A DNA stretch of 64,000 nt from Tremella fuciformis (GCA_032768795.1 CP136490.1:4712001-4776000); one strand, 5' to 3'. Shown: positions 23,587 to 35,682, numbered from the stretch's first letter. A program made the numbers and translations. Notes: a model not told the origin generated them from the letters alone.

Positions 23587-24650
23587 TCACTTCTTCCTGT
23601 CGAAGATCCCTGCGCGTCTGTCGGCCCATGTCTCTCTGCTCACGCCCATCCACCGTCCTTGCCATCCCAGCAATCCCAGCTTCGGAGGTGTCGGCCATCC
23701 GCCCACCGCCTCAGGCCCAAGTGGGCTAAAGCCACACTTGGCGAGAATGCGTTCTCCACCAGGCGTAAATGGGTTCGTGAGTACCACCACGCGCTCGATA
23801 CCGGTACTGCGTGTCGACTGCGCACCCTCGGCGAACCCGAACGCCCTGTCGAGGGCGTGCACCAGGAGTTCCAGGCCGACGCGGTGTCGCCTGACAGGGA
23901 TATCGACGACGAGGTGGCGCAGCTGCGCCGTGCCCTTCTCTCCACTCTTGTCCTTGTCGGTGGAAGCAGCAGCGGCCGTCCGTTTCCTCAGCCCTTCTCT
24001 GCCTTTCCCCTTCGCGTTACCACTGGCGGTACTACGATCCAACAGACCATCCACCACGCCCTCCTGGCCCATCTCGCCCTCATCCTCGCCGAGCACACTG
24101 CCGAGCTCTCTGCCGGCGCGGCGCGCGTCGAGCGCCACAACGCCCACCACCTCGCCTTTGTGCTGGAAAACCCATACGCCCGAGGGCGTCCCCGACCCCG
24201 ATCCGGCGTAGTACTTGTCGAGCGCCACGAGGTCCGGGGCGCCCAGCGTGGAGCGCATGAGCGCGGTGAAGGTCGGCCGGTGCGCGTACTCGGCCACGAA
24301 CAGGATGGGCAGGGCGGCGAGCGCAAATCCGATTAAGGGGGAGAGGTACGAGAGCCAGACGCCCTTTTCGGGGAGGTACGACGCGTACCAGTCGACGGCG
24401 GCGCCGATAGCGAGCCATACTACCAGCGTGAGCGGGTGGGTGTAGACTGCATGGTCAGCGTCAGCCGCGATCATGGCCTGCCCGGCGGACAGACTCGAGA
24501 GGACGCACAGCGCTGGTTGGATCGCGCGAGGCCCTCCATGACTCCTTGGCCGATGAGCATCTTGACCATCTTGCCGTCGCGCGGCTCGTAGGCCCGGATC
24601 GTCTCTTCTGCGCCGGCGCCAGCGCCCACTGCCTTGGTCTTGCCGGACAT
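23587..24650 (-). CDS. Pho86-like membrane protein with GNAT-like fold
   Basis: Minus-strand exons are 24509-24650 and 23587-24446 (333 aa). After a short cytosolic start (MSGKTKAVGAGAG) there are two hydrophobic helices around residues 55-105 (PLTLVVWLAIGAAVDWY and LIGFALAALPILFVAEYA). A soluble domain follows with GNAT-like elements (HLVVDIPVRRHRVGLELLV, VVVLTNPFTPGGERILAKCG). This topology resembles fungal Pho86, an ER protein required for ER exit of the phosphate transporter Pho84. It could instead be another membrane-anchored N-acetyltransferase-like protein. It is convergent with the velvet gene (143 bp). Confidence 0.55.
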
Positions 24651-27094
24651 CTTGATGGAAGACACCTTCTTTGACGTGTTGCGAAGTGAGAGGTGGTCGT
24701 GCGACCTGGAAGTTGACTTGTACTTGTACTTGTGACGAGGAAACGAAAAAAAGTACAGACATGCTTTCTGTAGGTGGACTGCCGGAAGTGGAGGTATTCC
24801 GGAGAGAGACGTTCCTGAAGATCCGAGCCCACGTGCGTCGATGATGGGCGAATGACAACCATGAAGAAGTGCGTCGAGCTTTTCATCTCGCCGTCTTTAC
24901 CAGGAGCGCGTGCGCGAGTGCTTGGCAGCTAAGCAGTCGGGCGAGACGCATACGCGTCGTCGACAGTATCACCACGCGCTATGCTGCCAGGCTGCGACGC
25001 TCCAGCCAAGACGTCACTCATGACCATGGCCGTTCGGACTGACTGACGACCCCAGTCGTCACATCGTATCTTCACCTCTGACGAGATGTCTTGTCACTCT
25101 GACGTTGCTAAATGGCCATCGCAGCGCAACGCAGCTCGTCAAGCACCCGTCGTCGCAATGGCAACAGCTTACGTAACATCTTCATCTACGGCCGCGCGGA
25201 CGATTGCTCTGTCTCGGGACACCGCCACTCTTGCGCCATCCGCCATCAAGCAGCCATCTCTCGTTGTCTGCTGACGCGTCCGAAACATCCGGCAGGCAGT
25301 GTGGTCGTTGGTCTTCACGTACACACTCGCATCGTGTGAGCGAGTACATGTCTGCATCGACAAGGTAAAGATGGCGAATCATGAGCCGCGTCGTCCTGGG
25401 GAGATGCGAGAACTGCCACCATCATGGCCGCAAGGAAGTTAGGCGGTTGCACTGCTGCGGTAGGAGGCATGTGGTCTCGGTCGGTTCCGATTAGGCTGCC
25501 CTGGACGAGACACGGTCTCCGTCTTGCGCCATTCGTCCGTCCTGGATCTTGTCGTGTCTTTCTTCGAAGCGCACGAGGATGGACATAGACTGGCGGGCTT
25601 TCTCACGCTTCTAGTCTCCCTCATCGCCGCTCGGCTCATTGAGAGTGGTGGAGTAGCACCGCCCCGCGTCATCGCTGACTGGTGATCCACTCGTCCACGG
25701 AACTTGGACCCCAATAATTGCATTGATGGAGCACCGCCATGCCCCTGTGGCCGACTGATGGTGCCACATTGCTCGTCATTGCCAGCTGTGCTCTTTGACC
25801 GGTATCGGTTAGCGCCTGGCAGCTCTACTAGAGCAGCCAGGCCACTGAACGAGGGTGTCTGTTCGAAATTCTATCAGCTTGTGAGTTTGCCTCAGGCCAG
25901 GGCAAGGTCAAGGTCCCCGCAGGCGACGCGCCTTCTCGATAGAAACACAAAAAGGGGGGGCGTTTCCCTAAATCCCTATCTCGCTTTTATCTCCGATCTT
26001 CCCCTCCTTCCCCGTTCTTTCGCCTGATGGTTCCTATGTCGTCGGATACTTTTCGACTACGTACTTGCACACACCCACGGCGAGCATGCCGCGTCTCCCG
26101 GAGCCTCTGAGGATTCCCCTTGGCCCTTTTTCGCGCGGCCAGCGGCAAACATTTTGTTGTCCAGCGCGGGATGGACAGAGCGGAGCGATGCTGCTATCAA
26201 GCAAGTCGGGTCGTCGTGGACTGCCGTAGCCTGCCGTCGCCGTTCAAGGGGCATTACGGCCTTCTCGGTCATCCGTCCTGGCCAAGCAAGGGCCGTGCGG
26301 CAACGGACCTCGTCCCTCCCAAGAAACCTCGCGGCGCCGGCCAGAGCAAAAGTTTCTCCTTGGGCTCTCGTGACGCGCCCACGACAGAGCAGCTCCCTAT
26401 CCCCCCTTATCCCTCTCACTAGCGCCCGTCCACGACTGCAGCCCGACGAGACTTCCCACCGCCCATCCGACAGACCGCTCCCCAATATAAGCTTCTCATT
26501 CACCTCGACCATCGACCTCGCTCGACATTGCCCATCCCACGGTCCATATAATCGATCCAGTCAACACTTCCCTGTCTGCGCACGACACGACGTTTCGCAG
26601 CGCACACCCACACGACCGCGACTCTATCGGCAGAAGGCTGGCGGGACGTGTTCGACCGGTTGGGATTTGACAGAGTGCCAAGGAGGACCATCTGGTCGAT
26701 TGCCGCACTTCACATCTCTTCTGTTCGACCGTCGCCGTCGTCGATTCACCACCCACCACCTCTTTCTCCGTGTTGACGCTCGTCGCTGCTCTCCACTTCT
26801 CCGACCAACGTCACTAGACCGCTGTGCACGTCCACCCGACAGGACACAAGAGTGAACGTCGGCGATCGTAGTGGATCAGACTCTGGAACCAACAGTCCTG
26901 CCAGACGGACGCAAAACGCAAACACCCATAGACACCACTCTGCCTGCCGTACTCGGACACCGACGATTCCTGCAACATCTTGTCTTTGTCTCACACCAAA
27001 CATTCGCAACCTACCGCATTCGCTCACTGTCATCTGCACCGTCCACGACATTACACCACACCTCTGACACGCACGTCCTCTTGTCTCTCGCGAG
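24651..27094. other. large gene-free interval upstream of CPL1-like gene
   Basis: At 2.4 kb this is the longest stretch without a recognised gene. ORFs present are Arg/Pro-rich without family features and I do not call them. A TATA-like AATATAAGC sits at 26484-26492, which would give a leader of about 550-600 nt with upstream ATGs before the ATG at 27095. An unspliced or spliced noncoding RNA cannot be excluded. Confidence 0.5.
26484..26492 (+). promoter_or_regulatory. TATA-like element of CPL1-like gene
   Basis: The word AATATAAGC lies in an otherwise GC-rich region and is followed by a C/A-rich tract typical of fungal transcription starts. Assignment to the gene at 27095 is inferred. Confidence 0.4.
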
Positions 27095-27755
27095 ATGTTC
27101 GGCCGCCTGCCCCCCGCGGCCACGCGCCTCGTGTGCTTCTTCCTCCTCGCCTCCCCCGTGTTCTCCTTCGCGGCAGCAGCGCCGGCACCCGTCGCTGGCG
27201 TCGCCAACCTCGCCTCGCCCGACAAACTCCAGCCCCGTGCACCCCAGCCCTCGCGGCGGATGGGACAGCGGCGTTCGAAGAAGGCAGAGAACACCAAGAA
27301 GGACTACTCGTCTTTCCTCTGCCCGGGCGGCTCCGTCGCCTGCCCCATCCCCCCGCCGTACCTCGAGGACATCACCCCGGCGTCCATATCGACACTCGAG
27401 GGCAGCTTGAACAGTCTGGCAGACTGGTTCAAGGTCGGCTTTGAGTGCATCGAGCTCGAGTCGGAGCTCAACTCGTGCGGTGGCTGTTTGGCACTAGGCG
27501 CGGGGTGAGTTTCCATCTAGCAGGTATTTGAATAGAGGCTGACTCGACAGACAAGACTGCTCGCTCATTGCCAATGCCCGCGCGACAGGCTGCGAGTCGT
27601 CCTTGTGCATCGTCTACTCGTGCTATGACGGATACGTCGTCTCGCCAGACCGGCAAACCTGCGTCAAGAAAGGCTCGGTCACGCCCGCGACGCCCGTCAC
27701 GGCGTTCGCCAACGGCCAGGTCGTCATGGACGGCGAGGACGTGGTCGAGGCATGA
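27095..27755 (+). CDS. CPL1-like secreted cysteine-rich protein
   Basis: Exons are 27095-27504 and 27551-27755 (204 aa). The N-terminal signal peptide (FFLLASPVFSFAAAAPAP) is followed by a basic KR/RRSKK stretch that could be a processing site. A ten-cysteine domain has the spacing and motifs of the CPL1 family (FLCPGGSVACP, LNSCGGCLALGAGQDC, CIVYSCYDGYVV). CPL1 proteins are secreted or capsule-associated in Cryptococcus and exist widely in basidiomycetes. The join at 27504/27551 falls within GAG-QDC. The N-terminal region is low complexity. The exact role here is not deducible. Confidence 0.8.
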
Positions 27756-28959
27756 CCCTCGACTCGAGATTTCGAAGCAGCATAGATTTCATCCGCATGG
27801 CGACGGATCGAGGACACTGTATCATAGCCATACCTGTCACAGGTCACCTGTCTTACCACCTACCAACAACACGACACTGTCACGGGCAATTTACTTTTGC
27901 CAGTAGTCAACCCCAGCGCTCTCGCTGATGGACACTCTCCCGGTCACTCACACGTACATATATTATAGACGACTGTCGGTAGATATCAGATATCTGTTGA
28001 TCATATGCTTGCCAGCTCGTCATGCAGACTTGCAATATACTATACTGTATCCGGTGGCGAAGACAACTGGCAAGGGCAACGGGCGAGACCGCACCGCCGC
28101 CGCCTCGGAGTAGGCCGTACCTGAATTCCTCCTACATCATCAGCGTAGCTCTTACGGGGCGAATTTCTGCGGGTGTCCCTGGAACGAAAACGGTAAATGG
28201 GGGAATTAAATAAGAAAATTCCGGCCATTCTGATTTCATCAGCACAATCCTAATATGCATTGTGTCCTTGCCAAATTGCCTTTCATCAGAGAATAAAGAT
28301 CTATGCATGAGGCTGATGCATGGAATGATCTCTGTAGCAGAACCAATCGCCTACATAGCTACTGCCATACCCTGCCCTATCATTGCACCAAAATGGTTAC
28401 AATAGCGCAAGTCTGACAAGACTGCAATAGGCTTGCCAGGTGGCAGCTGTGACATAGCCCCTGTGACCAGCTTGGCATGCCTATGATCATCTGATCAGCC
28501 TAGCATGCCCAACAAGCACTTGCGCATCTCTTGATGAAGTGCTTTAGCTTGCAACTAATCAATGTTCTACAGTACATCCGGCTTTGCCGGATGCTTGACC
28601 CGTAAGGGCTGCGATGGCTGCGCCGCTAGGCGCAAGGGGGGGTCTTGGGGGGGTGTCCCACCCCCCCATGTCTAACGGAACCAAAGAACAAGGAATTGCA
28701 TTAGGTTTTCCAAATTGCCTGAGAACCAATAACTTGAATACCTGATTAGAAATTCAGAGCTAAAAAAGAATTGAAATAACGAGCTACGCCCTATCGCGCA
28801 CTTTCCTGCACGATCTACCTAGTCAGCACTTGGCAGACAGCACCGCAGTTGCATTATCTCGTTTGCCTCTCACCTTCGAGCCAAGCGCCGCTTGGCACCT
28901 GCTTCTCTTCTATCTTCATCAGCCGTCTCTCTCTTGCCCAGCCCGGTCAGTCGCCCAGC
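27756..28959. other. gene-free interval with AT-rich tract
   Basis: About 1.2 kb. From about 28,200 to 28,800 base composition shifts to AT-rich, unlike the neighbours, with many TGCAT words and short palindromes. No coding family is seen. It resembles the 1969-3620 interval in composition and in a shared word. Confidence 0.5.
28575..28667. repeat. cluster of hairpins and G/C runs
   Basis: In order: a hairpin with arms CATCCGGC and GCCGGATG (28575-28593), a second with TGCGCC and GGCGCA (28619-28634), two G7 runs (28636-28642 and 28647-28653), and a C-run that can pair with the second G-run. The order of GC hairpin plus G-run echoes 3519-3566. Confidence 0.7.
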
Positions 28960-31822
28960 ATGTATAAGGTCAGTCTCCCTCCCTCACTGTAACTCCTTTG
29001 GCCTACAACGGCCAACAGCCTACTCGCTGTCCGCGGCGAGCTCACCTGCAGGGCCGGCACGTCGGACCCATCGACGACAACACCATGGCGCACTATGCGC
29101 TCCAGAGCCCCAACGCCCGCGATCCAGAATACGTCCAGGCCGTCCTCTCGTCCTACGTCAACGGCAAGCTCGCCAAGGGCCGGCCCAAAGGGCAAATCAG
29201 CTACAAGCTCACCCTCCTCGAGCAGGAGCTCCCGCATTTCGCCCAAGAGTTCGTCGCCGTCAGGCGCAAGTACAAGCTCGGGCCGACGCAGCCGGCCAAC
29301 CGCGCCATGGCGTACGGCTACGAGTCGAATTTCCGCTCACCGCAACCGGCACTGGGGCGGACGGCCTCGGCATCTGCCTCGGTGTCGTCTGGGCGGTATG
29401 GCGGCGTGCCGTCGCTGGGAGGAGCCATCAACAGGGTCAACACCATCGCTACGCCAGACTCGACCCCTCGGTCTGCCTCTGCGCGCCAGGGGCGCAGCGC
29501 GAGTGGGACGGCGGCAGCCACGGGTGCTGCTGCCGCAGCAGGTGACGAGGATGATCCGCCGCCGCCGCCGTACACGCGGCAAGACCCCGAGCCAGAATCG
29601 ACCCGTATGCTCGAAGAGCGCCTCGCTGCTGAAGCTGCGGCCCGTCTGCCGGCAGACACCACACCCTCTCCTCGTCCCTCCCCTCGCCGCTCGGTTGAGG
29701 GAAGCAGCAGTGCCGGACCCAGTACAGCCGGCCCATCGCATCAGAGGCGACCGAGTCAGTACGACCGTCCGGATACACCTCCGAGAGAGCAGGAGATGCG
29801 CCAGGTGTGGGAGGAGAGCCAATTTGACGAGGCGAAACGAGCCAGTCTCGCGGCCATGCAGGAACAGCAGGAGCTCGAAGAGGCCATGCGGCTCAGCCTC
29901 GCCGAGGCTGAGGCTGCGGGTCTTACCGTCGGAGAAACGTCAAATGCTCAAGCGGGACCGAGTACGCCGAGCCGCATGCCGCCGCTACTGGAGGAGACTC
30001 ATCAGCCTGTCTCTTCCTCCTCTTCCGGCCTCGAGCAGGGTATGAGCAACATGCGGATTCCCGGGTCTTGGGAGCACGATCTCATGGACATTCAGGACGA
30101 CATGGACCAGCCTGGTGCTCAGGAGCCTCTGGTGCCCAGCAAGACTGGCGGCCAGCTAGGCAGCAACAACCCGTTCTTGTCCTCTGCCGAACGCGAGCAG
30201 GCGCAGCATGACGAAGCACAAGCTGCAGAGTCGTCTTACATCGCCACTCCGCCAAGTCAACCGCAATACCCCACAGATCTTGGCCTCTTGCACCCCACTT
30301 CACCTGCCCGGCCCCGCCACTCATCATCGGCCTCCATGAGAGACCAGCCCGGGTCAGGATACACCCTGCAGAGCTTCACACCTGCGCCACGGACCCCGAG
30401 CTCAGACCGCAAGCCTCTCCCCCGTCCGCCGTCACAGCATGTAGAACAATATGCGCCGCCTGAAGGTCCACCGCCGGCTCATCTGCGGATCGTCACTCCC
30501 CCTGCTACGGTCTGGCCCGACACTCTGCCCACGCCCGAGGGCGCCAGGCCACCCACTCATATCCAGGCAGCTCCTCCGCCGTTACCTCCCAGATCTGGTA
30601 CACTTGCGTCGGCGCTCAGTAGTCGTCCGGCGAGCTTCGTAGGCAATGGCATGCTGTCGCCCACCACTGTAAACGAGGTCGCCTCGAGCGCGACATCAAT
30701 CAGCACACAGCCAGAGCAGGGATTTTCGGCTCCGGTACCGCATGTTGGCATGCCCATGGCAAGAGTTCCGTCGTCCCCGTTGCCACCGCTCCCAAACGGA
30801 GAAGATCCGCTTGAGATGCTTCGCGACTTTGACACGGTCTTCCTGGGTCGGTCTGCGTCTCATATCACTGCATGGATGCTGACTGGCAGTGGACGACTCC
30901 ACCTCCATGGGTGGCGAGCGATGGGCGCAGGCGCAACAAGCCCTGATTGGCGTTGCCGAGCAAGCTGCGCGGTATGACGAGACGGGTGTGGATGTGTACT
31001 TTGTCAATTCGAAGAGAGTGGGCAAGGAGCTCAAGGCGAGTTGTTTTGGTGCTCAACATTCTCTGGCTGATGAGTGCAGACGGCGAGTGACGTCGAAGAT
31101 TTATTTGCTGGGCTGCAGCCGAGAGGCGCGACACCGTGAGTTCATGTGATTTACCGGTATCCGGGCTCTAATAGCCAGCACCGGTATGCGCCTGGATGCG
31201 ATCTTGCGAGAATACATGATACGCTTAGAGCGGTCTGTCCTAGCCTCTCCCATTCAAGAGATTCCCGGGCAAGGCGGAGATCACGTCAAGCCGATGAACT
31301 TGATCGTCGTCACTGATGGCGGTGAGCCGGACATGCCGAGGCAGTCGTGTATCGCTGAGCTGACGCAGTCTTCTCCCGTCCTGTCGTCCATCGCCTGCAC
31401 TCACTTGTCCATGACCCTACTCTTGATCGTACTTTTCTTGTCGATTCAGCTCCCACCGATGATCCCGAGAGCGTGCTCATTGCTTGTGCAAAGAGGGTGA
31501 GTCTGGATCACTGGGGGTGACAAACGCTAATCAGCAAGCTCGACAAGGGAGACTTTCCGCTCAGCCAAGTGGGCGTGCAGTTCTTGCAAATCGGTGATGA
31601 CATCGAAGTGAGGGAGTGGTCAGATTGTTAGAGGGATTGCTAACGCCGCGTCAGGCTAGGGAAGCGTTGCAAGAGCTAGATGATGGCTTGGCCGCGGCGC
31701 ACGGAGTGAGAGATATGGTCGACACTGTGCCGTATGACGGGCGGGAGATGACCGCTGCTCTGATCATCAAGACTCTATTGGGAGGCATCAACAGGCGACT
31801 GGATAGACGAGGGGCTGCATGA
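28960..31822 (+). CDS. vWA-domain protein with UIM-like motifs
   Basis: Exons are 28960-28968, 29052-30846, 30890-31035, 31080-31135, 31179-31321, 31450-31496, 31539-31607 and 31655-31822 (810 aa). The C-terminal third is a von Willebrand A domain with a MIDAS start (TVFLVDDSTSMGGERW) and MNLIVVTDGAPTDDPESV. The middle is a long Pro/Ser-rich region with ubiquitin-interacting-like helices (EAKRASLAAMQEQ, ELEEAMRLSLAEAEAAG). The N-terminus, about 70 residues, is a conserved-looking helical module (DPEYVQAVLSSYVNGKLAKG). The 9-nt first exon (MYK) is a weak call; ATG at 29085 is the alternative. One intron starts with GC (AAG|GCGAGT, 31036). The role is unknown, possibly ubiquitin-linked trafficking. 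Confidence 0.72.
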
Positions 31823-32057
31823 GGCGCGCATCTGGTGTTGTAGACTTGCACATACACTGTATGCATGGGTTGAAGGTGCAGTTGATCAGGTAGAGACGGA
31901 AGCAATTCGATTCGTCCAGACAGGCAAAGTGGAGGGCCGGCTGACGCGACGCGTCTGTAATGAATTCGCGAATGACTTTGACGTCGACCTGAATTTCAGA
32001 CACGATGACCGCTACGTGAGCTCTCGCAGCCGAGTGACGATAGAGCTGACAAGCAGA
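31823..32057. other. intergenic, 235 bp
   Basis: Short spacer between the vWA gene and PRI1. An upstream ATG at about 32000 (MTAT, spliced to MDYD) could be an alternative PRI1 start. Confidence 0.5.
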
Positions 32058-33717
32058 ATGGACTACGAGTATGCACAGTGTGCTCGAAGCGAGGACGAGT
32101 CGCTGACCCTTCAGTCCAAGCTCGCCGCAGGTGATGAACGCCTTTTATAGGCGTCTCTTCCCGTACAGACCATTCTTCCTGTGGCTGAACCAGGACCACG
32201 GTGAGCATCGCACAGCCGCAGCTGGACGCCAGTCAGGCCACAGCTGAGTCACAGCCCCTTCTAAGCTGTTCACGCATCGCGAGTTTGCGTTCACCCTCCA
32301 AGGCGACGTGTATATCCGGTACAACTCGTTCCATAGCTCAGACGACTTCAAGAAGGAGCTCGTCCGTCTTACGCCGTCGCGTTTCGAGATTGGCCCGCAG
32401 TACTCGGCTAGGGTGAGCCATTCGAGGGACGACGACCTCCTCAGGGGTGATAAGTGGAGGGGCTGACGCCCAGCCTCGGGACCGCAAGACGCTGGCGGCG
32501 GGGGCTTTGCAGCCTCAGCGCCGCGAGCTCGTCTTTGATATTGACATGACGGACTACGATGAGATCCGGACCTGCTGTACGGACAAGAAGATCTGCAAGC
32601 GGTGTTGGGGCTATATCGCGGCGGCGGTCAAGGTCCTCGACCATGCGCTGAGGGGTGAGTAACCCCTCCTCTCCCGATGGCCCAACGGCTCACCGCAGAA
32701 TCCTTCGGCTTCAAGCACCTCCTCTGGGTGTACTCGGGCCGACGTGGTATCCACTGTTGGATATCAGACCCTGCCGCGCTCGACCTCAACGATGACCAGC
32801 GGAAAGCCCTCGTCACCTTTCTCGAGGTGATCAAGGGGAGCAAAGAACAGACGAAGAAGGTGAATGTTCGAGGACCGAAGAACGACGGAGATTTGCATCC
32901 GGTATTGGACGAGGCGCTCGAGACGCTCAAGAAAGACTTTGTGACTCTGATATTGGAAGATCAGGACTGTTTTCGCTCGGAACGCGGCTGGGAGACACTG
33001 CTGGCGCTGTTGCCCTCGGATCGTGTGTCTCCTACTAGTTGCTGTAGTGGCAAGTACACTGACTGTCCAGCCCTGGTAAATGAACTTCGGCGCCAGTGGC
33101 AGGCAGACCCCGGGCGGTCGAGCGAGGCCAAGTGGAACGATCTGAGGGCGGCCACCAAACCCCTTCGCGAGAAGGGTCTGCCGCAAGGAGTCAGCTTTCC
33201 GTTCCTGATGTAGGCTGTGAGAGCTGATGCCGAGCAGAAAAAATTCGAGCGGGCGATGCAGGACGTCATTCTGCAGTACACGTACCCCCGCATCGACGCA
33301 GAGGTCTCTAAGCACCGGAATCACTTGCTCAAGTCTCCATTCTGTGTCCATCCCGGTACAGGTCAGCTTCGATTTTCGATGAGCCCCTGTACGCGCACAA
33401 GCTGACACTGCGCAGGACGTGTATGCGTGCCAGTGCGGCCAGAGGAGGTGGACGCTTTTGATCCTGCCAAGGTGCCCACCGTTGGGGATCTCCTCAACGA
33501 GCTCGGCCAGGTCCCGGCCTCTGACAGCGAAGATCAGAAAGGCCGCAAGACGGAGGGTGAGGCTCAGCTCCAAAGGACGCCTCATTGAGCTGACCGTGCA
33601 GACTACGAGCACACCTCGTTGGCGCCGTATGTCGACATGTTTGAAAAGTATGTGGCGGCGGTCTTGCGCGACGCAAGAATGTCGAAAAAGGTCAAAGAGG
33701 AGTCGATGGATTTCTGA
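32058..33717 (+). CDS. PRI1: DNA primase small (catalytic) subunit
   Basis: Exons are 32058-32068, 32115-32200, 32255-32412, 32474-32654, 32699-33022, 33071-33189, 33238-33361, 33416-33556 and 33602-33717 (419 aa). Diagnostic blocks are FYRRLFPYRPFFLWLNQDH, FTHREFAFTLQGDVYIRYNS, the catalytic Asp cluster VFDIDMTDYDEIR followed by the Cys-rich zinc segment CCTDKKICKRCW, then WVYSGRRGIHCW. It makes RNA primers with PRI2 in the pol alpha-primase complex. The 11-nt first exon gives MDYD. The length matches yeast and human p48/p49. The exon 5-6 join (LLPSD-PLVNEL) is the least certain. Confidence 0.93.
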
Positions 33718-34009
33718 CCTTGTTGCTTGCTCGTCTCCTTCCTTGCTCGTCTGCTCTGTCTACATCTGCACCTGCACTTGCTCGCCCTGTCTCGCTGTTG
33801 TATGCATGCATCTCCTCTTCATTAGCACAAGAAAGCGGAAGCAAAACGGGCCCTCCACTTGCCACTGGCCAAAAAAATCCAGCAAAGTCAGCTCCGAGAT
33901 CTGGATTTTCCGATTGTTCTATCGTCTGTCAGCGGACTTGATGAGCTTGGTGCAGCGCTTGTTGCCCGGCCTGTCGACATCGCTCACATCCATCTTCCGT
34001 CTGCGCAGT

Positions 34010-35672
34010 ATGGCCGCGCCGCCTCGATCGCCCTCGCCTCTCCTTGAAGACGTTGACGATAGGCCGGCCAAGCGGGTCAAGATGTCCGAGCCGTCTTCGA
34101 GCTCGACAGCAGAAGTGTTGTCTGCAGCGGACGAAGCTGCGCTCGTCGAGTCCATCATGGCCAAGCCCCTAGATTATACCAAGGGGCCGTACTACCATGA
34201 GCTGGATTATCGGAATAAGCTGGTGCTTGCCCCGATGGTGCGCAGTGGGACGTGTGGGTCACCTTTCCGGGCTATGAGTTGCGGTAGCTGACGGGCAGTG
34301 CCGATGGTCAGCATAGCATGCGAGGATGAGGGATGCTTGCTGATTCTCTAGAGACTGCTCGCTCTGTACTATGGTGCTGGGCTGGTCTGGTCTCCTGAAG
34401 TAGTGGACAAAGCTATCATCGGAGCACAACGAGTGGTCGACCGTCCGTCCGCCCCCGGACGGAGCGAGTTGAGCTGACGAGCAGCACATACGGGCGTTAT
34501 AACATATACCAAAGGCCAAGGGCCGATTTTCTCGACGCACCCCATCGAAAAGCCCTACCGTGGGTCTTTTGTCTGCTTGTCCTGCACTGCAGGAGTGGAA
34601 CTGATACGCAGTGATATTCCAGGTCGGCTCGTCCGACCCCGCGCTCGCGGTACAAGCAGCCAAGACGGTCCAGCAGGACGTCTCTGGCGTCGACCTGAAC
34701 TGCGGCTGCCCCAAGCCCTTCTCTACGCACGCAGGGATGGGCGCCGCCCTGCTCTCGACCCCGGACCTCCTGCTCAGCATCCTCCGCGCCCTGCTGGAGC
34801 AGATCGACCTGCCCATCTCGTGCAAGATCCGCTTGCTCCCCACGCAGCCGTCCACCCTCGTCCTCGCCGCCAAGATCCTCCGGACGGGCATCCGTAATCT
34901 CACCGTGCACTGCAGGACGAGAGACATGCGCTCGACCGAGCGGGCCATGTGGGAGCGCCTGGGCGATATCGTCAAGCTCGGGAAACGAAGGGGCGTGTCG
35001 GTCATCTGTAATGGCGACGGTGAGGGCTGGTCAAATTGGGAGCGCATACGCTCCGAGACCGGCGCAGACTCTGTCATGCTGGCTCGTGCGGCCGAGCGTA
35101 ACCCGTCCGTATTCCTGCCGGAGGGCCCGCGGGGCACGGTCGAAGAGGTCATACCCAAGCTACTCAACATTGCGGAATACATCGACAATCCGTGGGGCAA
35201 CACAAAGTTCCTCTTGGCCCAGTTCAAACCTTCTCCAGCGCCTATTTCCTCCATGAGCAAGCAGGAGCGCAAAGATGCCAGCCAGGCGGTCGCACAGTGC
35301 AAGTCGATCGCCGATGCTGCGGGCAAACTCGGAATTGAGGTTGGCAAGGGCAAGGAGGTGATGGCGATTGTCAGCAAGAAGATCGAGGAGAGGGGTGATT
35401 GGGATGTATGGCATAAGAGGGCTGAGGCGGAGAAGGAGGGCAGAGTGGTCGATGAGCCAATTGTGGAAGAGGAGGAAGAGTCTGCCGTGAACGGCTTCGA
35501 AGTCGGCGTCGGACAGGCGAAGCCTCTGGCGAATGGCGAGGCTGCCAGACTCCTCGATGGCATTGTGGCCGTTCCAGCTGCACCAGACGTTGCAGCAGCG
35601 ATGGAGGACGACGAGGAAGCGGCGCTCAACGGGCAGGCGCCAGTGGCTGCCCGCACGGGCGTGACAGCATAG
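34010..35672 (+). CDS. DUS2: tRNA-dihydrouridine(20) synthase
   Basis: Exons are 34010-34253, 34299-34306, 34352-34442, 34485-34559 and 34612-35672 (492 aa). It is an FMN-dependent TIM-barrel Dus enzyme: RNKLVLAPMVRSGTLPM, VDLNCGCPKPFSTHAGMG with the catalytic Cys, SCKIRLL, and VICNGDGEGW. The PKPFST-GMGAALL form is that of the Dus2/Smm1 subfamily, which reduces U20 of cytoplasmic tRNAs. The second exon is only 8 nt (34299-34306) and supplies LPM in the invariant GTLPMRLLAL; without it the frame breaks. The acidic/Ala-rich C-terminal extension is not family-conserved. Confidence 0.92.
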
Positions 35673-35682
35673 ACCAGCATCT

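Noticed and set aside
26154..26855. 233-codon plus-strand frame in the CPL1 upstream region
   Set aside because: Arg/Pro/Ser-rich translation with no domain or plausible splicing; more likely part of a leader.
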